Shown here: piece after piece, positions 6,992 through 14,317 of the stretch
Layout of the letters: each line of letters starts with the position of its first letter
How positions within the stretch are numbered: the stretch's first letter is position 1
Assembly (NCBI GenBank): GCA_030146285.1
Contig: JASLBZ010000102.1
Span: 1-17,233, forward strand
Direction of reading: 5' to 3'
DNA: 17,233 nucleotides
From: Neisseriaceae bacterium
GTDB lineage: Bacteria; Pseudomonadota; Gammaproteobacteria; Burkholderiales; Neisseriaceae
Notes under the pieces: generated by a model
What the model saw: only the letters and a program-made list of their open reading frames with translations
Told to the model about the DNA's origin: nothing
The model's database searches: none
Translations under genes and position numbers: made by a program

Positions 6992-9091
6992 ATGACTTCA
7001 TTCAAAACCATTATCTGGGCTTTGGCAGGCATTTCCTTTGCTCAAATTAGCCTTGCTGCTCCGAGCGTCAATCAGACGTATTTATCATCGAAAGCCATTG
7101 GCAATGCCATTATGCAATTGAATGCCGCATCTTTAGGCAGCGCTAACAGCATTCGCCAATACAATGATATTTGGTCACGCATGCGCCCTGGTTTTGACAT
7201 GATGGAAGTCAATCCTGAACTGGTTCGCCAACATGAGCGTTATTTTTCAAGCAAAGCAACCTACGTTAACCGCACCATTGATCGCGGTTCACCTTATCTT
7301 TACTACATCCTCAGTGAAGTTGAAAAACGTGGCATGCCAAGCGAGATTGCGCTATTGCCCTTTATTGAAAGTGCTTATGTTACCAAAGCCAAATCACCTG
7401 TGGGTGCATCTGGTTTATGGCAGTTCATGCCGGCAACAGGCAAACAATATGGTTTAGAGCAAAGCAATACTTATGACGGTCGCCATGACATTACAGCCTC
7501 AACAGATGCTGCCTTGACCTATTTACAATATCTGTACAGTTTGTTTGGCGATTGGTCTTTGGCTTTGGGTGCTTATAACTGGGGTGAAGGCAATATGGCT
7601 CGTGCCATTCGCAATGCAGAATCCCAAGGTCGCATACCGGTGTATGAAAACCTAAAAATGCCCAATGAAACTCGAAATTATGTGCCAAAACTATTGGCCA
7701 TTCGCAATTTGGTTGCCAATCCAGATGGCTACAATATGCACATTTCTAAGGTTGAAAACAAACCTTATTTTGAGTTTGTGGACATTGATTCCCCCATGGA
7801 CATTAAAGCAGCGGCACACTTAGCAGGCATCAGTGACGCTGAGTTTTTGCGTTTGAACCCAGGCTTTAACTTGCCTGTATTCTTGCCCAAAAGCAATCGA
7901 AAAATGATTTTGCCAAAAGACAATGTGAAAACTTTTTACAGCAATTACAAAGAAGCAGACAACAAAACCTTATTGTCTTGGGACATCTATACCCCCATTA
8001 GCAAAGAAAACATCAACAATATTGCCACCAACTTTGGCATGACCGCAGGCGAGTTACGCAGCCTGAATTTGCTCAAATCCTCCACACTTAATGCAGGCCA
8101 AAGTGTGCTGGTTGCCAAAAATACCAACTTGCCTCAACTGATGCTCAACGAACACCTGTCACAGTTCAATCTGGCCGATAACAGTTCGACCTTAAGCCAA
8201 AACACGCCAAGCATGTTGGCCAGCAACACTGCATCCAGCATCAAAACCAGCACAGACATTCAGATTATCCAGTCTCAAGCATCAGAAATGCCATTAAAGC
8301 AATCTGAAGTGATTCAAATGGCGGCAATTGAAAAAACACAAGCAGTGCAATTGGCACAAACCACTCCGATTGTAAACGCTGCACCAGCAACAAGTTTTAT
8401 TGCGACAACGGTAACACCTGACGCCACTCGCACAACCCACATAACAGACAACACAGCCATTCGCAGCTTGCCCATTGATGCGTTTACCAACACATCAACA
8501 CCTGTTGCCATTGTTGAAAATACCAGCTCTGACCCTTTATTGGCATTGTTAGAACAAAACCAAGCCAATAGCGTAGACATACAGCCCCTCAATCAAGACA
8601 GCAACAACCGTTTGCTTGCCAATGAAGCCAAGCGCAATGAGCACATTCAAAATTCGATGCGCCAATCACTGGCAATGGCCAAAGCACAAGAAGCCCGCGA
8701 AGAACGCCTAGCCCGTAGCCAAGTCAGCAAATCCGTACAAAGCAATCTAACTGCCAAACATACCGTACAAAGTGGTGACACACTAACTAACATTGCCAAG
8801 CGTTATGACATGTCTGTCAATGATTTGACGCTGGCCAATCAGATTTCGGGTGACCACATTCAATTAGGACAAACCCTGAAAGTGGCTTTGGTACCATCCA
8901 GTAAAAGCAGCCCTAAAAACAACAAGGCTGATAACATTAAATCAACCAATTACGTGGTTAAAAAAGGCGATACGCTCTCAACTATCGCCAAAAATTACAA
9001 TGTCCAAGTCAATGACATTCAAAAATGGAACAAATCATTTGACCCACGCCATTTGCGTCCAGGTCAAAAAATCACTTTATATGGTTTGTAA
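6992..9091 (+). CDS. mltD: Membrane-bound lytic murein transglycosylase D with LysM domains
   Basis: MltD cleaves the MurNAc-GlcNAc bond of peptidoglycan to give 1,6-anhydro-muropeptides, acting in the periplasm. The 699-residue protein has a Sec signal peptide (hydrophobic 7-22, probable cleavage near ALA/APS). It lacks the lipobox of E. coli MltD. The SLT domain (about 98-245) shows catalytic E126 in FIESAY, then SGLWQFMP, GAYNWGEGN and ETRNYVPKLLA. A degenerate LysM-like unit lies near 331-376. A long Gln, Ser and Thr-rich linker spans about 385-585. Two clear LysM repeats follow: HTVQSGDTLTNIAKRY (from 590) and YVVKKGDTLSTIAKNY (from 654). LysM modules bind glycan strands. The start has no clear Shine-Dalgarno. 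It has its own predicted promoter and a terminator, so it is monocistronic. Confidence 0.93.
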   Translation: MTSFKTIIWALAGISFAQISLAAPSVNQTYLSSKAIGNAIMQLNAASLGSANSIRQYNDIWSRMRPGFDMMEVNPELVRQHERYFSSKATYVNRTIDRGSPYLYYILSEVEKRGMPSEIALLPFIESAYVTKAKSPVGASGLWQFMPATGKQYGLEQSNTYDGRHDITASTDAALTYLQYLYSLFGDWSLALGAYNWGEGNMARAIRNAESQGRIPVYENLKMPNETRNYVPKLLAIRNLVANPDGYNMHISKVENKPYFEFVDIDSPMDIKAAAHLAGISDAEFLRLNPGFNLPVFLPKSNRKMILPKDNVKTFYSNYKEADNKTLLSWDIYTPISKENINNIATNFGMTAGELRSLNLLKSSTLNAGQSVLVAKNTNLPQLMLNEHLSQFNLADNSSTLSQNTPSMLASNTASSIKTSTDIQIIQSQASEMPLKQSEVIQMAAIEKTQAVQLAQTTPIVNAAPATSFIATTVTPDATRTTHITDNTAIRSLPIDAFTNTSTPVAIVENTSSDPLLALLEQNQANSVDIQPLNQDSNNRLLANEAKRNEHIQNSMRQSLAMAKAQEAREERLARSQVSKSVQSNLTAKHTVQSGDTLTNIAKRYDMSVNDLTLANQISGDHIQLGQTLKVALVPSSKSSPKNNKADNIKSTNYVVKKGDTLSTIAKNYNVQVNDIQKWNKSFDPRHLRPGQKITLYGL

Positions 9092-9124
9092 GACTCGTTC
9101 CGCTACAAGCACACTCCAACAAGC

Positions 9125-9154
9125 AAGAGCCCAAACTCATCTGGGCTCTTTTTT
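9125..9154 (+). terminator. Intrinsic terminator after mltD
   Basis: A 9-bp stem AAGAGCCCA / TGGGCTCTT with an 8-nt loop ends in a run of six T, 34 bp after the mltD stop. Confidence 0.9.
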
Positions 9155-9198
9155 ATGGACAATTCCTGACCCAAACCGATGGCAGCTTCATTTGATGG

Positions 9199-9207
9199 TG
9201 TTACAAT
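9199..9207 (+). promoter_or_regulatory. Possible extended -10 promoter for the unknown gene and ccoS
   Basis: TGTTACAAT fits an extended -10 (TGnTACAAT). No -35 is evident. The distance to the ATG at 9214 would put the transcription start at or next to the start codon. Confidence 0.35.
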
Positions 9208-9213
9208 AAGCCC

Positions 9214-9516
9214 ATGAACTATACTATTAATACAATTGACTATCAGCATTTGGGATTTTTGGTTTTGATTGCTGAGAATGAACAAGAGCCCACTTTTGGT
9301 AGCGGTTTAATCAAACTGCAAAGTGAAGATGATTCGTTATTGCAAAGTCGTGAAGCACAAAATCTCAGTTTGCTCACGCAACCTTTTACATGGGATATTG
9401 AAAACGATACAATGACCTTTCATCATGAGAATGACATAAAGTCACAATTGCAGGGTGAATATTTAACCGTTGGAGCGATTCATTACCGCATTCATGACTT
9501 AACAGGAAACATTTAA
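9214..9516 (+). CDS. Small protein of unknown function, upstream of ccoS
   Basis: This acidic protein has 100 residues, no signal peptide and no membrane segment, and starts MNYTINTIDYQHLGFLVLIA. No family is recognised. The pattern of short hydrophobic strands (LGFLVLIAE, GSGLIKL, EYLTVGAIHYRI) separated by acidic loops suggests a small beta-rich fold. It ends one base before ccoS, and its last codons carry the AGGAA ribosome binding site for ccoS, so the two are cotranscribed. The only upstream sequence resembling a ribosome binding site is a weak TAAG. The next Met is at residue 67, so the start is set by default. Coding status is supported by the coupling, the neat fit between terminator and ccoS, and its codon usage. 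Function is unknown. Confidence 0.7.
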   Translation: MNYTINTIDYQHLGFLVLIAENEQEPTFGSGLIKLQSEDDSLLQSREAQNLSLLTQPFTWDIENDTMTFHHENDIKSQLQGEYLTVGAIHYRIHDLTGNI

Positions 9517-9517
9517 A

Positions 9518-9736
9518 ATGGAAAGTATTTTCATCTTAATTCCCATCAGTATTGTGTTGGTTTTCGTGATTGGTGCTTTTTTTTGGTGGTCATCTAAGAA
9601 TGGTCAATTTGACGACTTAGAAGGCCCTGCATTTCGAATTCTAATGGACGATGATGACATTCACCATGACAATGAGCAGCCTGTGAAAAATAAGATCGAT
9701 GAAGCAGTCGACACCGAGCAAAAACCACCCCAATAA
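9518..9736 (+). CDS. ccoS: cbb3-type cytochrome oxidase assembly protein CcoS
   Basis: CcoS (FixS) is a small inner-membrane protein needed to mature the haem and copper cofactors of cbb3 cytochrome oxidase, usually with the copper ATPase CcoI. This 72-residue protein has one N-terminal transmembrane helix (about 4-24) followed by the hallmark GQFDDLEGPAFRILMDDD (residues 29-46), which is nearly diagnostic. The C-terminal tail is acidic and variable. AGGAA lies about 10 nt before the ATG, inside the end of the preceding unknown gene. The other cco genes (ccoNOPQ, ccoGHI) are not in the window, so ccoS is separated from the oxidase operon here. It implies microaerobic respiration with a cbb3 oxidase. 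Confidence 0.92.
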   Translation: MESIFILIPISIVLVFVIGAFFWWSSKNGQFDDLEGPAFRILMDDDDIHHDNEQPVKNKIDEAVDTEQKPPQ

Positions 9737-9780
9737 ACACAATCATTGCAACCTTGTTGCCTTCATCTAGAAATGTGTCC

Positions 9781-11085
9781 ATGAAAAACCAATTTTCTTT
9801 TGCATTGAGTCAACGCTTTGCTCCGCTGTTTGGCACCCAATTTTTGGGCGCACTGAATGACAATTTGTTTAAAATTGCCACGTTTGTTCTCATTAGCTTT
9901 TATGGATTAGGCAAAGAGACTCAAATTGACCCAGCTCAGTTATTGAATATCGGCGCTTTGTTATTCATTTTGCCTTATTTTATTTTTTCGTCTTTGTCCG
10001 GCCAAATTTGTACCCGATACAATAAAGCCAAAGTAGCACGCATTGTTAAAATTATGGAATGCGTGATCATGTCTTATGTTGCCATTGGTTTTTTAACCGA
10101 TTCGGTTTGGATTTTATTATCCGGCTTGTTTCTCATGGGCACACAATCCACTTTTTTTGGCCCTTTAAAATACTCTGTTTTACCCGAATACCTTAACAAT
10201 AAAGAACTTGTTTCAGGTAATGGTTTGATTGAAATGGGTACTTTTATTGCCATTTTGGTCGGTCAAATTGTGGGCACAATTTTGGCTGGCTTTAATATTG
10301 GCTTTGTGATTGTCAGTACGTTGGCCATAGCGATTTTAGGCACTTATACCAGCTTTCAAATGCCAGATGTACCACCTCAAAACCCCAATGAAACATTGGA
10401 CCCCAACCTGTTTCGCAGCACCAAAAATATTTTAAAACAATCATTTGCGAACATTGAGACCAAAACCTCTATTTTGGGTATTTCATGGTTTTGGTTTTTG
10501 GGCGCTGTTTACACAACGCAATTGCCAACCTTCACCAAATTGCATTTGGGTGGTGGCGATGCTGTTTTTAACCTCATGCTGGCTGCTTTTTCCATTGGTA
10601 TCGGTATTGGTTCTGTGGTGTGTGCCAAATTGAGCAAAGAACGTTTGGAGCTGGGCTTGGTCATTGTCGGCGCGCTAGGCATGACCGTATTTGGTGTCTG
10701 GCTTGGTATCAGCACTTGGCAACCATACCAAGGTGATTTGCGCACATTAACTGCATTCATGGCAGATGCACAAGCTTACAATGTTTTGTTTTGCATCAGC
10801 GCCTTGGGCTTTTTTAGTGGCTTCTTTTCTGTACCACTTTACACATGGCTACAAACAGGCTGTGATGAAGCCTTTCGCTCCCATGCCATTGCTGCAAACA
10901 ACATTGTTAATGGCTTGTTCATGATGATCGCTGCCGCTTTAAGCATGCTGTTGCTACAGACATACCAAAGCATTGCCTTTTTGTATTTGCTCGTTGCCGT
11001 TGGTAACATCGCCATTATTTTGTGGTTAATTCGCTTATACCCTGCCATTTGGCGTGAGCGCTGGCACTGGTTACAAAAGAAATAA
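9781..11085 (+). CDS. MFS transporter, LplT-like (lysophospholipid transporter family)
   Basis: This 434-residue protein has about 12 hydrophobic helices and an MFS layout. The N-terminal FLGALNDNLFK (about residues 22-32) is the signature of the LplT group and of the transporter half of Aas fusion proteins. Later GSGN-like and GPLKYSVLPEYL segments also fit. LplT flips lysophospholipids inward across the cytoplasmic membrane for reacylation by Aas. No acyltransferase gene or domain is next to it here, so the substrate is an inference. The frame opens at a TTG (9754), but the ATG at 9781 matches the family start. Its ribosome binding site is weak. It follows ccoS by 44 bp with no terminator between them, so it may be cotranscribed. 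A strong terminator follows. Confidence 0.82.
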   Translation: MKNQFSFALSQRFAPLFGTQFLGALNDNLFKIATFVLISFYGLGKETQIDPAQLLNIGALLFILPYFIFSSLSGQICTRYNKAKVARIVKIMECVIMSYVAIGFLTDSVWILLSGLFLMGTQSTFFGPLKYSVLPEYLNNKELVSGNGLIEMGTFIAILVGQIVGTILAGFNIGFVIVSTLAIAILGTYTSFQMPDVPPQNPNETLDPNLFRSTKNILKQSFANIETKTSILGISWFWFLGAVYTTQLPTFTKLHLGGGDAVFNLMLAAFSIGIGIGSVVCAKLSKERLELGLVIVGALGMTVFGVWLGISTWQPYQGDLRTLTAFMADAQAYNVLFCISALGFFSGFFSVPLYTWLQTGCDEAFRSHAIAANNIVNGLFMMIAAALSMLLLQTYQSIAFLYLLVAVGNIAIILWLIRLYPAIWRERWHWLQKK

Positions 11086-11133
11086 AAAAAATAGGGCTTA
11101 TCATCTAAACTCAGAAGATAAGCCCTATTTTTT
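11086..11133 (+). terminator. Intrinsic terminator after the MFS gene
   Basis: A 17-bp perfect stem runs from AAAAAATAGGGCTTATC to GATAAGCCCTATTTTTT with a 14-nt loop, and its right arm ends in six T. It begins right after the stop codon. The A-tract on the left would also allow termination in the other direction. Confidence 0.93.
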
Positions 11134-11604
11134 ATTCAATCCAGCATCCTGATTTTGGCTGAATCAGCCTAAAACCAACCGCAAAGGCAATGCTTAGTCT
11201 GCTTCTTATAAAATAAGCCATGGTTCTACACAAATCCAAGCAAAGAGATATTGCTTTTAATGGCGAACAAGGTTATTTTAAAGGTTAACTAACAACCCCT
11301 GATTTATTGCCATTTGGCGTGATGATGTTGCATTTTGGCTGTCTTTCACCAAACAACACAGCAATGCATTCAGATACAAAAAACAACAGCAACATGGCCG
11401 CGAACAATACCAGTCAAAATGCGTGCCCAACTTGCTACACCATAGCAAGATACATACAAAGGGAATCGGGTTTAACCCCATAGAGGTTACACCCCAATAA
11501 CAATCACTTCTGTTCATGCTGTTGCTTGCAACTTAGCAAGTTTTGTCGTCGTCAACGAACAACTGTTTTAACAATGGCGCAATAAAAACATTATGGAGCA
11601 AACC
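11134..11604. other. About 470 bp without a convincing gene; possible structured 5' leader
   Basis: No ORF here looks coding. A 79-residue minus-strand frame and a 53-residue plus-strand frame overlap each other and neither has a ribosome binding site. The region holds several short inverted repeats. GGCTG/CAGCC lies at 11157-11169. CTTGCTA/TAGCAAG lies at 11431-11449 with a 5-nt loop. CTTGC/GCAAG lies at 11525-11540, followed by TTTT. AACTTGCT (11429-11436) is exactly complementary to AGCAAGTT (11535-11542), so the second and third hairpins compete with a longer-range closing stem. This could be a regulatory leader for the aminotransferase gene. No known riboswitch class was recognised, and no strong promoter was found. 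Confidence 0.4.
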
Positions 11605-12789
11605 ATGCAATACCGCTTTTCTACAGCCATTACCAACACCCCAAAATCGTTTATTCGTGAAATTTTAAAATTAACCCAAAGTGATGAAATCATCTCTTTT
11701 GCTGGCGGCCTGCCTAATAAACAATTTTTCCCCAGCGACGCCATTGCCAAAGCAGCTCAAGTGGCATTGAGTGTGGATGCTGAAAAAACATTGCAATATG
11801 GCATGACCGAAGGTTATACACCACTTCGCGAGTGGATTGTGGCCCGTTACCAATCTCAAGGTGTCAATATTACGATTGACAATGTCTTGATTACCAGTGG
11901 ATCACAGCAAGCATTGGATTTATTGGGTAAAGTATTTTTGGATAAAGGTGATGTGGTTGCTTTAGAAAAACCAAGTTACTTGGGTGCCATTCAGGCTTTT
12001 CAAATGTTCCAGCCTGAATTTCAAGAAGTCACTTTGGATGAAAGTGGCGTGAATTTAGATGAATTATCAAATGTCATGAGCACAAGCCATGCCAAGTTTT
12101 TCTATGGTATTCCCAATTTCCAGAATCCGACAGGCTTAACTTATAGCCTAGAACACCGTGAGCAGTTGGCGCAATACTTAATCAACAACAATCAATTGAT
12201 GATTGAAGACGACCCTTATGGTGAGCTGCGCTTTATCGGCGAAACATTGCCATCTGTTTATTCTTTGGCGCCTGACAATGTGATTTTACTGGGTTCATTC
12301 TCCAAAGTATGCGCACCTGGCTTACGTGTGGGCTGGACCATTGCCAATGCCGAAATCATTGACCAAATGGTTACGGCAAAACAAGCATCTGATTTGCACA
12401 CCAGTATTTTGTCACAACGTGTTTTATTCGAATATCTGAATGCCAACGACTTAGATGCACACATTCAAACCATTCGCCAAGCATACAAAGAACAACGCAT
12501 GAGCATGGTCAATGCATTAAAGCAATTCATGCCAGAAGGCATTACTTTTACAGAACCAGAAGGTGGTATGTTCTTGTGGGTGACTTTGCCAGAAGGCTGT
12601 TCGTCTTTGGACTTATTGCCAATTGCAGTGCAACACAAAGTGGCATTCGTGCCTGGAAATCCTTTTAGCACCCAAAAAAATGGTGCCGAGCGCCACATGC
12701 GCTTGAGCTACTGTACCGTGAACAGTGAACTGATTGTTGAAGGCATTCAACGTTTGGCTGCTGCCATCCATGAGTTTCAGGCTGCCTAA
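11605..12789 (+). CDS. PLP-dependent class I/II aminotransferase (LysN/Aro8/MocR-like type)
   Basis: This is a fold-type I aminotransferase of 394 residues. SGSQQALDL (about 98-106) is the PLP phosphate-binding entry. NPTG lies at 174-177, the EDDPYGE segment follows near 201, and the Schiff-base Lys is K234 in GSFSKVCAPGLRVGW. The C-terminal MRLSYC holds the substrate-carboxylate Arg. The group includes 2-aminoadipate and branched or aromatic amino acid transaminases, and the substrate cannot be chosen from sequence. There is no GntR-type N-terminal domain, so it is not a full MocR regulator. The frame opens at ATG 11593, but GGAG inside it sits 6 nt before the ATG at 11605, so the latter is preferred. 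Its 3' end overlaps an inverted uptake sequence. Confidence 0.88.
   Translation: MQYRFSTAITNTPKSFIREILKLTQSDEIISFAGGLPNKQFFPSDAIAKAAQVALSVDAEKTLQYGMTEGYTPLREWIVARYQSQGVNITIDNVLITSGSQQALDLLGKVFLDKGDVVALEKPSYLGAIQAFQMFQPEFQEVTLDESGVNLDELSNVMSTSHAKFFYGIPNFQNPTGLTYSLEHREQLAQYLINNNQLMIEDDPYGELRFIGETLPSVYSLAPDNVILLGSFSKVCAPGLRVGWTIANAEIIDQMVTAKQASDLHTSILSQRVLFEYLNANDLDAHIQTIRQAYKEQRMSMVNALKQFMPEGITFTEPEGGMFLWVTLPEGCSSLDLLPIAVQHKVAFVPGNPFSTQKNGAERHMRLSYCTVNSELIVEGIQRLAAAIHEFQAA
12776..12787 (-). repeat. DNA uptake sequence (minus strand), overlapping stop codon
   Basis: The plus strand reads TTCAGGCTGCCT, the exact reverse complement of AGGCAGCCTGAA. It encodes the last residues FQAA of the aminotransferase and the first base of its TAA stop. 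Confidence 0.78.
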
Positions 12790-12809
12790 GCATTGTATTG
12801 ATCAATAAC

Positions 12810-12840
12810 AAAATGCCCAATGAATTTCATTGGGCATTTT
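12810..12840. terminator. Bidirectional terminator between aminotransferase and pth
   Basis: AAAATGCCCAATGA pairs with TCATTGGGCATTTT around a short loop, a perfect stem of 13-14 bp with a four-base A-tract at one end and a four-base T-tract at the other. It serves both convergent transcripts. Confidence 0.9.
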
Positions 12841-12866
12841 ACTTTATCCGTGTCTTTTAAGGGTGT

Positions 12867-13454
12867 TTAAGGAAGTTTCTTATTGTGCAAATGGCGCTTA
12901 GCAGCTTCAAAATCCCCACTCAAAATAGCATCCATCGCATCCAATGAATGCGAAATCGTATCATCAATGGCGGTTTGCTCTGCTGCGACTGGTTTTTTCA
13001 ACACGAAATTTGACACCATGCTTTTGTCACCGGGGTGACCAATGCCCAAACGCAAGCGCCAAAAATTGGGGGTTGCAAGTCGTGCCTGAATGTCTTTGAG
13101 CCCGTTGTGCCCGCCATTGCCACCACCTTGTTTGAACTTCACTGTTCCGGGCAAAATATCCAGCTCATCGTGAACCACCAAAATGTTTTCTGGTGGTATT
13201 TTGTAAAACTGTGCCAGTGCCAAAACAGCTTGTCCTGAACGGTTCATAAATGTATTGGGTTTTAATAACCACACATCTTCACCCTGCACTTTGGCTTTGG
13301 CAACTTCTCCAAAAAACTTTTTTTCGTCTTTAAAAGGCGTGGCTTTTAAGCGGTAAGCCAATTCATCAACAAACCAAAAACCAGCATTGTGCCGTGTTTT
13401 TGCATAATCCGCGCCTGGATTGCCCAGTCCTACAATCAATTGTATTGCATTCAT
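12867..13454 (-). CDS. pth: Peptidyl-tRNA hydrolase
   Basis: Pth releases tRNA from peptidyl-tRNAs that drop off the ribosome, an essential recycling step in the cytoplasm. The 195-residue protein matches the bacterial family in length. Key residues are N12 (VGLGNPG), the catalytic H22 (TRHNAGFW), N71 in FMNRSG, D96 (VHDELD) and N117 (GGHNGLKD). The GIGHPGD segment further on is also conserved. The gene starts 14 nt after the rnfH stop and has only a weak purine stretch upstream, so it probably depends on the ratA-rnfH transcript. It ends at the bidirectional terminator shared with the aminotransferase gene. Bacterial pth is often next to rplY or ychF, neither of which is here. Identification is very secure. 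Confidence 0.96.
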   Translation of the reverse strand: MNAIQLIVGLGNPGADYAKTRHNAGFWFVDELAYRLKATPFKDEKKFFGEVAKAKVQGEDVWLLKPNTFMNRSGQAVLALAQFYKIPPENILVVHDELDILPGTVKFKQGGGNGGHNGLKDIQARLATPNFWRLRLGIGHPGDKSMVSNFVLKKPVAAEQTAIDDTISHSLDAMDAILSGDFEAAKRHLHNKKLP

Positions 13455-13468
13455 GTGTGTTTAATCTC

Positions 13469-13774
13469 TTAACTCTTTGTCTCTTCAGTCAATGCTTTTT
13501 TTGCATCTGCTCGTAAGCGGCGGCTTTCTTTGGGGTCAATTTTCAGCGCTCGGTAAATCTCCACTCGATCACCATCGCGCAGTGCCGTTTCCAAAGTCAC
13601 TTTTTTACTGAAAATGCCCACTTGCATCGCATCAAAAGTCATTTCAGGAAAGTGCATCAAAACATCACTCATGGCCACAACATCACGAACAGGCATGCCA
13701 TTAACCACGTTTAATGTTTGCATAAACTGTTGTTTATCATCGGCATAAACTACTTCTACTGTGATTTTAGACAT
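13469..13774 (-). CDS. rnfH: RnfH family ubiquitin-like protein
   Basis: RnfH proteins are small beta-grasp proteins of the ubiquitin-like/ThiS-MoaD superfamily. They are usually encoded right after ratA and in some species near rnf genes. The 101-residue protein begins ITVEVVYADDKQQ and ends its fold with LRDGDRVEIYRAL (about 72-84), followed by a basic tail DPKESRRLRADAKKA. These match family landmarks. It has no C-terminal Gly-Gly, so conjugation or sulphur transfer is not expected. The frame extends upstream to 13843, but the ATG at 13774 begins at the conserved strand and overlaps the end of ratA by 8 bases, typical of this pair. Molecular function is unsettled. Confidence 0.9.
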   Translation of the reverse strand: MSKITVEVVYADDKQQFMQTLNVVNGMPVRDVVAMSDVLMHFPEMTFDAMQVGIFSKKVTLETALRDGDRVEIYRALKIDPKESRRLRADAKKALTEETKS

Positions 13775-14210
13775 AGCGTTTGTCAGCCTCTTTGATAAAC
13801 GCATCGACCAAAGTCGATGAAATTTTGCTAAAAACAGGTCCAATCAAAGCCGACAAAATACCACTGGAAAATTCATAATTCAGATTAAATTCCACCTTGC
13901 AACCAATGTCCCCCAGTGGCGTAAATGTCCAAACCCCATCAAGTGATTTAAAAGGACCGGTTACCAACTGCATGTGAATGCGCTGGTTTGGGATATTATC
14001 ATTGCGAGTTGTAAAGGATTGTCTAATTTTCATATAATCCATATACAATGTGGCTTCAAGACTGGTTTCTTTGCGCCAAAGAACCTCTGTTTTGCTACAC
14101 CAAGGCAAAAATTTCGGGTATTCTAAGACATTGTCGACCAAGTCATACATTTGAGTCGCTGTGTGTGCCACCAATACGGTTTTATTGACTGTATTCATCA
14201 TGCTCGTCAT
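13767..14210 (-). CDS. ratA: RatA/Coq10-like SRPBCC (START-like) protein
   Basis: This 147-residue protein has the SRPBCC/polyketide cyclase-like fold that binds hydrophobic ligands. KTVLVAHTATQMYDLVDNV near the start (in pieces) and EYPKFLPWC are the RatA/Coq10 signature. The C-terminal amphipathic helix (LIGPVFSKISSTLVDAF) closes the cavity. The E. coli homologue was described as a ribosome-association toxin, whereas Coq10 homologues bind ubiquinone. The sequence does not decide between these, and a respiratory-lipid role is at least as likely. The start is uncertain. The ATG at 14210 is listed, but ATG at 14201 or 14198 agrees better with the usual N-terminus. It is the first gene of ratA-rnfH-pth and divergent from smpB, a common proteobacterial layout. 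Confidence 0.9.
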   Translation of the reverse strand: MTSMMNTVNKTVLVAHTATQMYDLVDNVLEYPKFLPWCSKTEVLWRKETSLEATLYMDYMKIRQSFTTRNDNIPNQRIHMQLVTGPFKSLDGVWTFTPLGDIGCKVEFNLNYEFSSGILSALIGPVFSKISSTLVDAFIKEADKRYV

Positions 14211-14227
14211 CAATTTCAATTGTCCCC

Positions 14228-14236
14228 ATTATGCCA
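14228..14236 (-). promoter_or_regulatory. Predicted extended -10 promoter for ratA-rnfH-pth
   Basis: On the minus strand this reads TGGCATAAT, an extended -10 with five of six matches to TATAAT, about 17 bp before the ATG at 14210. No good -35 is seen. Confidence 0.4.
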
Positions 14237-14280
14237 TGAAGTGATTAGATTGACGATAAGCTGCAGCATAAATCAACTTC

Positions 14281-14289
14281 TGTTAAAAT
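14281..14289 (+). promoter_or_regulatory. Predicted extended -10 promoter for smpB
   Basis: TGTTAAAAT fits TGnTAAAAT and lies 28 bp before the smpB ATG. TTGACG at 14250-14255 is too far upstream to be its -35. Confidence 0.4.
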
Positions 14290-14317
14290 AGCACCTCTGT
14301 AGATGAAAGCCTCGCAT

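Noticed and set aside
11322..11483. 53-residue plus-strand ORF upstream of the aminotransferase
   Set aside because: It has no ribosome binding site, is Asn, Thr and Ser-rich from CAA/AAC repeats, and has no run of one amino acid's codons as expected for an attenuation leader peptide.
11278..11517. 79-residue minus-strand ORF in the gene-free region
   Set aside because: No ribosome binding site, a Cys-run and odd composition, overlapped by an equally open frame on the plus strand, and no recognisable domain.
11593..12789. MocR-type transcription regulator
   Set aside because: Only the aminotransferase domain is present, and there is no N-terminal GntR winged-helix domain.
13775..13843. Longer N-terminus for RnfH
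   Set aside because: The extra 23 residues are the out-of-frame reading of the conserved C-terminus of ratA.
13469..14210. ratA-rnfH as a toxin-antitoxin module
   Set aside because: The pair is a conserved core-genome neighbour of smpB, and RatA belongs to the Coq10-like lipid-binding family. Nothing in the sequence supports an addiction module.
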